Shown piece by piece: positions 1 through 6,066 of a stretch of 15,397 nt of DNA; position 1 is the stretch's first letter; each line of letters starts with the position of its first letter. The stretch is from contig JAIRZN010000146.1 in the NCBI GenBank assembly GCA_031267205.1, positions 1 through 15,397 of the forward strand, written 5' to 3'. The notes beneath the pieces are model-generated. The model saw only the letters and a list, made by a program, of their open reading frames with translations. It did no database searches and was not told the DNA's origin. Made by a program: the position numbers and the translations under genes. The stretch is from Tannerellaceae bacterium (GTDB lineage: Bacteria > Bacteroidota > Bacteroidia > Bacteroidales > Tannerellaceae).

Positions 1-459
1 AAATGCCGTTTCATTTGCCGAAAAGGGTTGTTGTACAATGGAACAGGGCTTTGCTTTTTTCGGGGTTTCCGGTTGAGGGAGTGGACTGTGTGTCAATTTT
101 CCTGCGGCCAAAGCCGGACGGGAAACAGCAAATTGAGCAATACCCTCATCACAGGGCAGACCCAAAAGCAAGTCGCGATTGATTATTTGCAAAATCTCGA
201 TGAAATCCTTTGGACTGTTGCAGTTCAGGTTGTTCAGTTTCCCGACCGTATCGAAGCAGTCGCCGCTGTAAGCATCGTTACCAAAGTCTTTTATCCGATA
301 GCAGTCATGGCGACGGTCGAAATAGATATTGCACGACGCTTTGCGATCCTCGTAAAGAGGGTTCAGGAAGTTGCGTCCCACGCGCCAGTTGCCCGGAATA
401 TAATACTTGAAAACGCCTAAGCCGTTACCTGTCAGTTTTAATATTTCGTCTCTGCTCAA
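1..459 (-). CDS. Mobile-element DNA primase N-terminus (degenerate CHC2-like), partial at left edge
   Basis: Open frame of 153 codons without a stop, running off the left edge. It begins with TTG at 459-457, the only sensible start after an in-frame stop at 483-481, and overlaps the end of the HTH gene by 35 nt. The product begins (M)SRDEILKLTGNGLGVFKYY and contains RVGRNFLNPLYEDRKASC (26-43), CYRIKDFGND (53-62) and GDCFDTVGKL (66-75). From memory this resembles the N-terminus of toprim/primase-helicase proteins of Bacteroides integrative elements, where the segment matches a CHC2 primase zinc finger. Cysteines remain at 43, 53, 68 and 80, but the usual CPxH pair is replaced by N33-P-L-Y36, so classical zinc binding is doubtful. 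From about residue 102 it becomes a Pro/Lys/Ala-rich linker. The toprim and helicase parts, if present, lie outside the window. The role in element replication is inferred. Confidence 0.72.
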   Translation of the reverse strand, partial: MSRDEILKLTGNGLGVFKYYIPGNWRVGRNFLNPLYEDRKASCNIYFDRRHDCYRIKDFGNDAYSGDCFDTVGKLNNLNCNSPKDFIEILQIINRDLLLGLPCDEGIAQFAVSRPALAAGKLTHSPLPQPETPKKAKPCSIVQQPFSANETAF

Positions 460-784
460 AATGGAGTTTGTGGTTTTTAATTAAGTCCTGTAGGCATTCA
501 TCGCCGCTACGGATGATGTGTTCATTGAGCAACCGGCTTACCTCACTTAACCTGTAAAAGTTCTTTCCTCTAATCTTCGAATAGTTGATAAGCCGTTGCG
601 AACGCAGACGCTGTAACGTCTTGGCGCTTATTTTCAGAAAGGTACATATTTCGTAGCTGTCAACCCATCCTTCCGTGGATTCTTCATCCTCACGTTTCTG
701 ATGTTCAACGACGAACTTGGCAATCATATTGATTTTCGCCACTAAATCTTTAAATACCTGTGATTCAACAGTAATAACTTCCAT
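425..784 (-). CDS. Helix-turn-helix (MerR/excisionase-like) DNA-binding protein of a mobile element
   Basis: 119 aa, ATG start. The N-terminus (1-35) is a predicted helical, charged segment (MEVITVESQVFKDLVAKIN). Residues about 40-90 form an HTH_17/MerR-like winged helix: WVDSYEICTFLKISAKTLQ followed by RLRSQRLINYSKIRGKNFYR and LSEVSRLLNEHII, with the recognition helix around SAKTLQRLRSQ and a beta-wing at KIRGKNFYRL. Proteins of this size and pattern are common beside integrases and primases in Bacteroides conjugative and mobilizable elements, where they act as excisionases or small regulators. The overlap with the primase gene downstream supports this setting. A -7 box (811-818) and a perfect 9-bp palindrome (837-855) lie upstream. 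Whether it is an excisionase or a repressor cannot be decided from sequence. Confidence 0.8.
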   Translation of the reverse strand: MEVITVESQVFKDLVAKINMIAKFVVEHQKREDEESTEGWVDSYEICTFLKISAKTLQRLRSQRLINYSKIRGKNFYRLSEVSRLLNEHIIRSGDECLQDLIKNHKLHFEQRRNIKTDR

Positions 785-810
785 AAGCGAACATTTTAAA
801 ATTTACTCCG

Positions 811-818
811 CAAAGGTC
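811..818 (-). promoter_or_regulatory. Candidate -7 promoter box for the HTH gene
   Basis: Minus-strand GACCTTTG matches 7 of 8 positions of the Bacteroidota -7 consensus TAnnTTTG and is followed by GCGG. It lies 26 nt upstream of the HTH ATG. No good -33 TTTG is found at 19-21 nt; the nearest TTG is 24 nt upstream, inside the palindrome at 837-855. Confidence 0.42.
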
Positions 819-836
819 AGGACTTTGAAAATCTCG

Positions 837-855
837 AATTATCAACTTGATAATT
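837..855. promoter_or_regulatory. Perfect 9-bp palindrome, candidate operator
   Basis: AATTATCAACTTGATAATT: two perfect 9-nt arms around a single C. It starts 18 nt upstream of the -7 box of the HTH gene, so it would cover the -33 region. Size and position suit an operator for a dimeric regulator, possibly the HTH protein itself. It could also be an excisionase or recombination site. The symmetry is seen directly; the function is inferred. Confidence 0.5.
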
Positions 856-899
856 GCAATGGGTGATATTTAATACAGTTTAACAAATTGGAATTTATT

Positions 900-920
900 A
901 ATAGCTGATATACAGCTATT
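900..920. repeat. Perfect 8-bp inverted repeat with 5-nt spacer
   Basis: Arms AATAGCTG (900-907) and CAGCTATT (913-920) around ATATA, followed by an AT-rich TTTAAAATTTAA tract. It lies 45 nt beyond the first palindrome, upstream of the mobile-element HTH gene. It may be a binding site or a cruciform near an element end; it has no T-run and is not an obvious terminator. Confidence 0.5.
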
Positions 921-1313
921 TAAAATTTAAACAAAGTGGCAAAAAGGGATAAATTGGAGGAAAAATCATCACTATTTTGTATTTCGCTATATAACAGGAC
1001 TATATATGAAAATAAAGAAGTAGGAGCAGCTAAAACAGGGATAATATACATGAAAAATCATACCTGGATTGCAAATTACACAAGAAGAAAAATAACAGGA
1101 TAGGATTGAACAGTAGCAATTAACAGGCACAACACAAGTAAAATGTTGGAAATAAGTAAGTATATAGTTTATTATGTGTAGTGAATCCGATGTTTGTATT
1201 TCATGATCGACAGTGAAAACACATCTTTCAGAGGGGTGGAAGTTGGGATATGTTCAAACTCAAGATCCGGTTAAAACGATTTTTCAAATAATCCATAGTA
1301 TTCAATTTAAATT

Positions 1314-1709
1314 TCAAGGACACTCATCTATATCCCTGTCATATAACGGGATATAGCTATCGTCCGCCTCCGGTAAGCTATCATCCCAATACTCCTCATC
1401 CTCGTCTTGTGGTTTGTTTCGACCGTCAAACCGTTCGAGGATATCTTTTGCATACAGAGCCGCTTCCGGATAACGTTTATCGTTGACATATTTTCTGAGC
1501 AATCCGATTTTATCTTTGGGAATATGGAAAAAAGATTTCAAATCTATCCCGACAATCCGGTTTATCCGCTGAAGCTCGTTTCGACGTTCAAGAGGCAAAG
1601 CGGAACAGGCTTTGCAAATGTGGGCAGCATGACCTTTCCCACTGAATTTCTCATTGGCCTTGTGTTCGCCACAAACATGGCAGTAGTGTCCCTGACGTTT
1701 CTTTTTCAT
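1314..1709 (-). CDS. Small four-cysteine (zinc-ribbon-like) hypothetical protein
   Basis: 131 aa from the ATG at 1709-1707. An upstream TTG-type extension to 1775 would add MHFQCLLLLRFYS-like residues that do not fit the basic, soluble start MKKKRQGHYCHVCGEHK, so the internal ATG is preferred. CxxC pairs at C10/C13 and C32/C35 (HYCHVCGEH and HICKACS) suggest a single zinc knuckle. A basic middle follows (RRNELQRINRI), then a very acidic tail (PQDEDEEYWDDSLPEADD). I recall similar hypothetical proteins in Bacteroidales but know of no function. It lies 187 nt downstream of the abi gene on the same strand, so co-transcription is possible but not shown. A nucleic-acid-binding role is only an inference from the zinc knuckle and charge pattern. 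Confidence 0.7.
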   Translation of the reverse strand: MKKKRQGHYCHVCGEHKANEKFSGKGHAAHICKACSALPLERRNELQRINRIVGIDLKSFFHIPKDKIGLLRKYVNDKRYPEAALYAKDILERFDGRNKPQDEDEEYWDDSLPEADDSYIPLYDRDIDECP

Positions 1710-1896
1710 GCCGTAAAAATATATATTTTTAGGCAATGAATAAAACCGTAAAAGTAAAAGACATTGAAAATGCAAATAATCGTTGCTGAATATTAATGTA
1801 TTCGGGTAAATCTATCGCAGTTGCAGTGATAGTGTACAAACCCAAAGACGGTATTTAAAGTGACACACATCTGGATGGGAGGATTAGAGAGGTTGA

Positions 1897-2823
1897 TTAT
1901 TTCCAAAGCGGCTCATTTTGCCAATCGTTCATAAACCCCATTTTATAAACGGGAATGGAAGGATTTGCCTCTATCAATCTGCGTATCCGGGCTTTTATCC
2001 GGTGTCCGGGCGCTACTTCATTACACAAATACAACATGCAGGAAATAATCAGGAACGGTTTCTTCTTTTGCGCTTCCGTAAGCGGGTTGTTAAACCAATG
2101 CCCTTTGGGATTATTCAATCTGTTAATTGGTTTTTTACCCATATTCACATTCCAAAGGCGGGAATGATGGGCGATAATATTCCTGATACCTGAAACGACT
2201 TCCAGCCAACTGGAAAGTTCATTATGGAAATTCAACCCCATCTCATTTGCAATAACAGATTTTTCAGGCAATTGGTGTTTCAGATTCTTATACAGTTTCG
2301 ACAGCGTCCCCATTGACGCCACCTCCAATGTTTTCCACGCATCTGCCGGTTGATTGGGGAAACGAAACCGATGGTCTTTGATGAAGATATCCCGACTACG
2401 GTCAAATTCCTTTTGCAATTCGTCTATTGTATTTTGGTGTACGGTTTTTACTACTCCGTTTACCGTTACGGTCGTATCATCAAACAGGGAAACATCAAGA
2501 TACCACAAACCTCCATGGGAAAGGGAAAGGTGGTAAATCATTTTTGTGCGCAGGGCAATTTCTATTCTTTCGATGGCATCAAAGAGTATCAATCTCAAAC
2601 GACGGTCAAATTGATACCGCTCAATGACATCCTCAAAATATGTGCCGGGATTGAATGTATGTAACGTATAATCGCTTTGCATATCCCACCAGTAGCCTTT
2701 CAAACGATAGTAACTGATATTCCTGAAAAAACGGATTGCTGCATTTTCATCACGAAAAAGCATTCCTCTTTGCTTAAGAAGGGCTATTTGATCAACAATC
2801 GTATATGCAGGTTTGTTCGCCAC
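1897..2823 (-). CDS. Abi family (AbiD/AbiF, Abi_2) abortive-infection protein with HEPN motif
   Basis: 308 aa with a GTG start at 2823-2821; no in-frame ATG lies upstream. It fits the Abi_2 family in length and landmarks: N-terminal DQIALLKQRGM and FFRNISYYRLKGYW (32-45), the central FDAIERIEIALRTKM (81-95), and C-terminal SGIRNIIAHHSRLWN (211-225). The last contains the RNxxxH signature of HEPN ribonucleases (R214, N215, H219, plus H220). AbiD/AbiF proteins are phage-defence abortive-infection proteins, and HEPN domains usually cleave RNA; RNA cleavage here is inferred. The protein is cytoplasmic, with no signal peptide or membrane segment. The gene stands alone behind its own promoter and a hairpin-plus-U-tract leader, so expression may be gated. 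It lies in the AT-rich accessory half next to a mobile-element module, as expected for a defence gene. Confidence 0.88.
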   Translation of the reverse strand: MANKPAYTIVDQIALLKQRGMLFRDENAAIRFFRNISYYRLKGYWWDMQSDYTLHTFNPGTYFEDVIERYQFDRRLRLILFDAIERIEIALRTKMIYHLSLSHGGLWYLDVSLFDDTTVTVNGVVKTVHQNTIDELQKEFDRSRDIFIKDHRFRFPNQPADAWKTLEVASMGTLSKLYKNLKHQLPEKSVIANEMGLNFHNELSSWLEVVSGIRNIIAHHSRLWNVNMGKKPINRLNNPKGHWFNNPLTEAQKKKPFLIISCMLYLCNEVAPGHRIKARIRRLIEANPSIPVYKMGFMNDWQNEPLWK

Positions 2824-2835
2824 TTTGTTATAAAT

Positions 2836-2879
2836 AAAAAAATGACCCGCCTGCAGTTCTTACGGTATGCAAAACGGGT
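2836..2879 (-). terminator. Intrinsic-terminator-shaped hairpin in the abi leader
   Basis: On the minus strand ACCCG (2879-2875) pairs with CGGGT (2849-2845). Inside, TGCA can pair with TGCA plus two U-G pairs around a 12-nt loop. The 3' arm is followed by CA and seven T (2842-2836). It lies between the promoter box (2890-2897) and the abi start (2823), so it would stop transcription after about 48 nt unless bypassed. It may be an attenuator or the 3' end of a tiny RNA. Confidence 0.55.
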
Positions 2880-2889
2880 ACTGTCAGCG

Positions 2890-2897
2890 CAAAGATA
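2890..2897 (-). promoter_or_regulatory. -7 promoter box for the abi gene
   Basis: Minus-strand TATCTTTG is a full match to the Bacteroidota -7 consensus TAnnTTTG, with GCGC following. The start of transcription would fall near 2884, five nt before the leader hairpin. No convincing -33 TTTG is present at 19-21 nt. It lies 67 nt from the abi GTG start. Confidence 0.5.
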
Positions 2898-3274
2898 CGT
2901 GATTTTTTCAAATGTTCATTGTTTTCTTCATTGTTCTCTTGCGGGATAGTTATTTTTTTTTAACATACATGCAGGGGTATTAAATGCTTCATCTCCTGTC
3001 CTCTCATATATGTTTATTATATTAATAATCAGCTTTTTATATGTCTATTTTTCGGCAATACGGGCATACCATATTTTCGGGGCAGACAGAAAATTATAAC
3101 TCCGTTATTTTCAATTTATCAAAGCAAACTGGAGCCGGGCTTTGACAATTCGATAGTGCAACTCCTATTTACAGTTCCACCAGTCAAATGACAAGTTATT
3201 TTCAGGACAAATATTCAATAATCTGTAAAGTTTTTTAGGACAAGTCAATCCTTATTTACTGCAATTTTGTACAG

Positions 3275-3333
3275 GTCAAATCTATCCCTGACAGGTTGCT
3301 CCCCAGCAGAGCCTGTTTACGTTTTGATTTGAC
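3275..3333 (-). ncRNA. Candidate small structured RNA (closed terminal stem)
   Basis: On the minus strand GTCAAATC (3333-3326) pairs perfectly with GATTTGAC (3282-3275). Between them is a second hairpin: ACAGG (3316-3312) with CCTGT (3295-3291), and within it TGCT/AGCA (3308-3305 and 3300-3297) closing a GGGG loop. A consensus -7 box ends 4 nt before the first arm, so transcription could begin at or near the terminal stem. It is not recognised as tmRNA, SRP RNA or 6S RNA. No clear terminator follows, so the 3' end is unknown. The pairing is seen; expression is inferred. Confidence 0.38.
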
Positions 3334-3337
3334 GCCG

Positions 3338-3345
3338 CAAAGGTA
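3338..3345 (-). promoter_or_regulatory. Orphan minus-strand -7 promoter box
   Basis: Minus-strand TACCTTTG followed by GCGGCG is a perfect TAnnTTTG match. It points away from trxB into a stretch with no protein gene, directly into the paired structure at 3275-3333. The -33 region is weak (TTTATTTC-like). Confidence 0.45.
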
Positions 3346-3405
3346 CGATAGCTTTGAAATAAAGTCATATTTTATCCATCAGTGCGTTATTACGGCTTTA
3401 TCATG

Positions 3406-3413
3406 TATCTTTG
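3406..3413 (+). promoter_or_regulatory. -7 promoter box for trxB
   Basis: TATCTTTG followed by GCGACC is a full match to TAnnTTTG, 53 nt upstream of the trxB ATG. The leader between is AT-rich with no Shine-Dalgarno sequence, which is usual in this phylum. The -33 box is not clear. Confidence 0.55.
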
Positions 3414-3466
3414 CGACCGGGAGTAACTTTTAATGGGGAAAAATTATAATTTAGTTTAATTTATTT

Positions 3467-4408
3467 ATGGGAAATGAGAAGGTTCGTTGCTTGATAATCG
3501 GTTCGGGACCGGCAGGCTATACAGCGGCTATATATACCTCGCGCGCTAATATTAATCCTGTGCTTTACGAAGGCATTCAACCGGGAGGGCAGTTGACCGT
3601 CACTACCGAAGTTGAGAACTTCCCCGGATACCCGGAAGGGGTTGCGGGGCAGCAATTGATGGATGACCTGAGGAAACAGGCGATGCGTTTCGGCGCAGAT
3701 ATACGCACAGGCATCATCACGTCGGTCGATTTATCCGCCCCGCCTTACAAGGCAGTCGTCGACGGGGATAAGGTTATCGAAACGCAGACGCTTATCATCG
3801 CCACCGGCGCGGCTGCCAAATACCTGGGTCTTGCAGACGAGCAGAAGTATGCAGGCATGGGAGTTTCGGCCTGCGCCACTTGCGATGGCTTTTTTTACCG
3901 CAGGAAAGTGGTAGCTGTTGTAGGCGGCGGGGACACGGCTTGCGAGGAGGCTCTTTACCTTTCATCATTAGCGTCGAAGGTCTACTTGATTGTCCGCAAA
4001 GACCATCTGAGAGCTTCCAAGGTGATGCAAAAACGAGTCTCGGATACTCCCAACATTCAAATCCTATTCGAGCATAACGCCGTAGGGCTGTATGGCGAAA
4101 ACGGAGTGGAAGGCGTCAACTTGGTCAAAAGAAAAGGCGAGGCCGACGAAGAGCGGGTATCCGTTGCTATCGACGGCTTCTTCCTTGCTATCGGCCATAC
4201 TCCCAATTCCGGAATATTCAAACAATGGCTTGATACCGACGGGACGGGATACATAAAAACCCTTCCCGGCTCCCCACTGACCAAACTTCCGGGAGTATTC
4301 GCCGCCGGCGACGTAGCCGACCCCCATTACCGCCAAGCCGTTACAGCCGCCGCTTCCGGCTGCATGGCCGCCATTGAAGCCGACCATTACCTGTTGGGAG
4401 AACAATAG
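3467..4408 (+). CDS. trxB: Thioredoxin-disulfide reductase
   Basis: 313 aa, the usual length of low-molecular-weight bacterial thioredoxin reductase. It moves electrons from NADPH through FAD and a redox disulfide to thioredoxin in the cytoplasm. Visible landmarks: FAD dinucleotide motif IGSGPAGYTAAIY (11-23), PGGQLTVTTEVENFPGYPEG (39-58), redox centre CATCDG with C136 and C139, NADPH-domain GGGDTACEEA (153-162), and the second FAD motif GVFAAGDVAD (276-285). The NADPH 2'-phosphate region reads VRKDHLRAS (176-184) instead of the common HRRDxFRA, so cofactor preference should not be assumed from E. coli. The ATG at 3467 gives the normal N-terminus. A consensus -7 box lies 53 nt upstream. The GHL10 gene starts 5 nt after its stop, suggesting one transcript. 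Confidence 0.96.
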   Translation: MGNEKVRCLIIGSGPAGYTAAIYTSRANINPVLYEGIQPGGQLTVTTEVENFPGYPEGVAGQQLMDDLRKQAMRFGADIRTGIITSVDLSAPPYKAVVDGDKVIETQTLIIATGAAAKYLGLADEQKYAGMGVSACATCDGFFYRRKVVAVVGGGDTACEEALYLSSLASKVYLIVRKDHLRASKVMQKRVSDTPNIQILFEHNAVGLYGENGVEGVNLVKRKGEADEERVSVAIDGFFLAIGHTPNSGIFKQWLDTDGTGYIKTLPGSPLTKLPGVFAAGDVADPHYRQAVTAAASGCMAAIEADHYLLGEQ

Positions 4409-4413
4409 GCGGG

Positions 4414-5898
4414 ATGAAGCTGACACCTTATATTTTATTGCTGCTTACCCTTGCGCTGCAACGGCCGGCGATGGCTGTTGATTATCCCAAAAGGGAAATA
4501 CGCGCCGTATGGATGTCAACGATATACGGCATGGACTGGCCTAACAAGCCGGCCGCAAACGAAGCGGGAAGCAAAGCCCAGCAGAAAGAGTTGTGCGACA
4601 AGCTGGATATGCTGAAGAGCGCCAACTTCAACGTCGTCTTCCTTCAGGTGCGCCTCAGGGGGGATGTTATATATCCTTCAGCCATTGAGCCGATGAGCAA
4701 GGTGTTCACCGGACGGCACGGCGGGAATCCGGGCTACGATCCATTGGGCTTTGCGGTGGAAGAATGCCATAAGCGCGGCCTGGAATGTCACGCATGGTTC
4801 ATCACCTATCCGGTAGGTACAATAGACGATGTGAAAAGCAGGGGTAAGAACTCCGTTGTGGCGCGCAGACCCGAACTGTGCAAAATGTTCAACAGGGAGT
4901 GGTATCTTAATCCCGGCGCGCCTGCCACGTCCGACTATATACTCTCGCTGGTTCGCGAAGTATTAAGGAACTACGATGTAGACGGGATTCACTTCGACCA
5001 TATACGCTATCCCGAAGGCGCCGAAGGATTTCCCGACAGTGAGACATATGCCAGGTACGGGAAATCGAAGAACATAAGAGCCTGGCGGCAGGATAATATC
5101 AACCGCCTGGTGGCGCGCATTTACGATTGGGTGAAGCGTTACAAACCATGGGTGCAGGTCAGCACATCCCCCTTGGGGAAATATAGCCCTCTACCGCAGA
5201 TACCCAACGCCGGACTGACGGCTTTCGACGTATACCAGGATCCGCAGGAATGGCTTCGCAAGGAGAAGCAAGATATGATTGTCCCCATGATGTACTACAA
5301 GGACAACTATTTCTATCCCTTCGTCGACAATTGGATAGACAACCGCAACGGGCGCTATTTCGTACCGGGGCTGGGTATTTACAAGCTTTTGCCGGGCGAT
5401 GCCGACTGGTCGCTGAAGGATATTGTATCGCAGATAGATTACATACGGTCGTCGAAGGCGGCAGGCGTAACTTTTTATCGCGGTATGCCGCTCTTCCGCG
5501 ATACAAAGGGCGTCTATACAGTCTTGAAGAACAAATATTTCAAATACCCCGCCCTACTCCCTCCGCTCACATGGCTCAGCAAGGAACGTCCCGAAACGCC
5601 TGTCGACGTAAACGTGGAGCGCGAAGGCTCCAGCCTGAGAATCACGTGGAGTATGCCGGATGAAGCGGAAGACTACACAGATCTGTGCTACACCATTTAC
5701 TATTCGCGCTCAAACAGCGTCAATCCTACCTTAGCCCAAAACATACTTGCTACCGGCATACGCTCCACGGAAGTTTACCTTGCTCTTGAGGATAAGGAGT
5801 TTGAACTGTCTTTCCGCGTATCCGCCTCGAATCGTTACCACATTGAGAGCCGTCCTTCGCGGGAAGTTTACTATTACTTCTCGGAATACGAAAAATGA
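4414..5898 (+). CDS. Secreted GHL10-type (DUF187) glycosidase-like protein with C-terminal FN3-like domain
   Basis: 494 aa. The signal peptide (1-21: basic start, LLLLLTLAL core, AMA cleavage site before VDYPKRE) lacks a lipobox cysteine, so it should be exported to the periplasm or beyond. Residues about 26-375 match the glycosyl-hydrolase-like 10 (TIM-barrel) family: REIRAVWMSTIYGMDWP (28-44), NVVFLQVRLRGDVIYPS (73-89), HAWFITYPVG (126-135), DVDGIHFDHIRYP (188-200) and IVPMMYYKD (289-297). D189, D195 and nearby acidic residues are candidate catalytic positions by analogy; the substrate is unknown. Residues about 395-490 are beta-rich and read as a fibronectin type III-like module (TPVDVNVEREGSSLRITWS). 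It follows trxB by 5 nt in a probable operon, a pairing without obvious functional meaning. Family members are often linked to cell-wall or polysaccharide turnover; that role is inferred. Confidence 0.88.
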   Translation: MKLTPYILLLLTLALQRPAMAVDYPKREIRAVWMSTIYGMDWPNKPAANEAGSKAQQKELCDKLDMLKSANFNVVFLQVRLRGDVIYPSAIEPMSKVFTGRHGGNPGYDPLGFAVEECHKRGLECHAWFITYPVGTIDDVKSRGKNSVVARRPELCKMFNREWYLNPGAPATSDYILSLVREVLRNYDVDGIHFDHIRYPEGAEGFPDSETYARYGKSKNIRAWRQDNINRLVARIYDWVKRYKPWVQVSTSPLGKYSPLPQIPNAGLTAFDVYQDPQEWLRKEKQDMIVPMMYYKDNYFYPFVDNWIDNRNGRYFVPGLGIYKLLPGDADWSLKDIVSQIDYIRSSKAAGVTFYRGMPLFRDTKGVYTVLKNKYFKYPALLPPLTWLSKERPETPVDVNVEREGSSLRITWSMPDEAEDYTDLCYTIYYSRSNSVNPTLAQNILATGIRSTEVYLALEDKEFELSFRVSASNRYHIESRPSREVYYYFSEYEK

Positions 5899-5903
5899 CG
5901 TGT

Positions 5904-5933
5904 CCTTCGCATTGCAAAGCTATGCCGCGAAGG
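5904..5933. other. Hairpin after the GHL10 gene
   Basis: CCTTCGC (5904-5910) pairs perfectly with GCGAAGG (5927-5933), and GCA/TGC can extend it inside the 16-nt loop. It begins 5 nt after the GHL10 stop codon. No T-run follows on the plus strand, so it is at best a weak or factor-dependent terminator, or a 3'-end stabilising stem. Confidence 0.4.
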
Positions 5934-5982
5934 TATTACGCAGGAGTACGGCTTTAAATTCATCCGTATTGCTATCTCCGTA

Positions 5983-6012
5983 TTGCAATTGACGGAATTG
6001 TTGTTATTTTTG
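5983..6012 (+). promoter_or_regulatory. Promoter of the AAA ATPase gene
   Basis: TTG at 5983-5985 (-33 type), a 19-nt spacer, and TATTTTTG at 6005-6012 (full match to TAnnTTTG). This is the best-spaced Bacteroidota-type promoter in the window. It gives a start of transcription near 6018 and rules out the TTG at 5983 as the translation start. Confidence 0.6.
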
Positions 6013-6066
6013 TTGCCGCAAACATGTTGTCGGAAGCAAGATGACAAAGGGAATAAGAAAAGGAAA

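Larger units (their letters stand above)
785..1313. other. 529-base gene-free AT-rich region at probable mobile-element edge
   Basis: No open frame above about 20 codons with a start is seen on either strand. The left end holds the HTH promoter box and the two inverted repeats. The rest (about 925-1313) is AT-rich and, on the plus strand, purine-rich, with many AAAA and AGGA-type words but no hairpin, tandem repeat, tRNA or second promoter that I can support. It could hold an attachment site or a transfer origin, but neither is identifiable here. Confidence 0.45.
2824..3466. other. 643-base intergenic region between divergent abi and trxB
   Basis: No protein gene is supportable here. It holds, left to right: the abi leader hairpin and promoter (2836-2897); an AT-rich featureless part (about 2900-3270); a closed-stem structure with its own minus-strand -7 box (3275-3345); and the trxB promoter and leader (3406-3466). 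The leader contains an eight-codon open frame at 3433-3459 (ATG GGG ... GTT TAA), in a different frame from trxB and 7 nt short of it. No tRNA, tandem repeat or insertion-sequence end was recognised. Confidence 0.6.

Noticed and set aside
28..420. 130-codon plus-strand frame at the left edge
   Set aside because: It is antisense to the minus-strand primase frame, which has clear domain-like composition, overlaps the HTH gene in the expected way and runs to the edge without a stop.
3125..3175. tRNA-like stretch (TTCGATAG with GGAG/CTCC ends)
   Set aside because: No acceptor stem, anticodon arm or D-arm can be folded; the arms pair over only 4 bp.
3220..3260. AGGA/TCCT pairing with nearby T-run as a terminator
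   Set aside because: Four-base arms around an 8-nt loop, and the T-run is on the wrong side for the plus strand and is an A-run on the minus strand.
5983..6066. Upstream TTG start extending the ATPase by 28 residues
   Set aside because: The TTG is the -33 part of a well-spaced promoter, and the added residues are unlike the family N-terminus.
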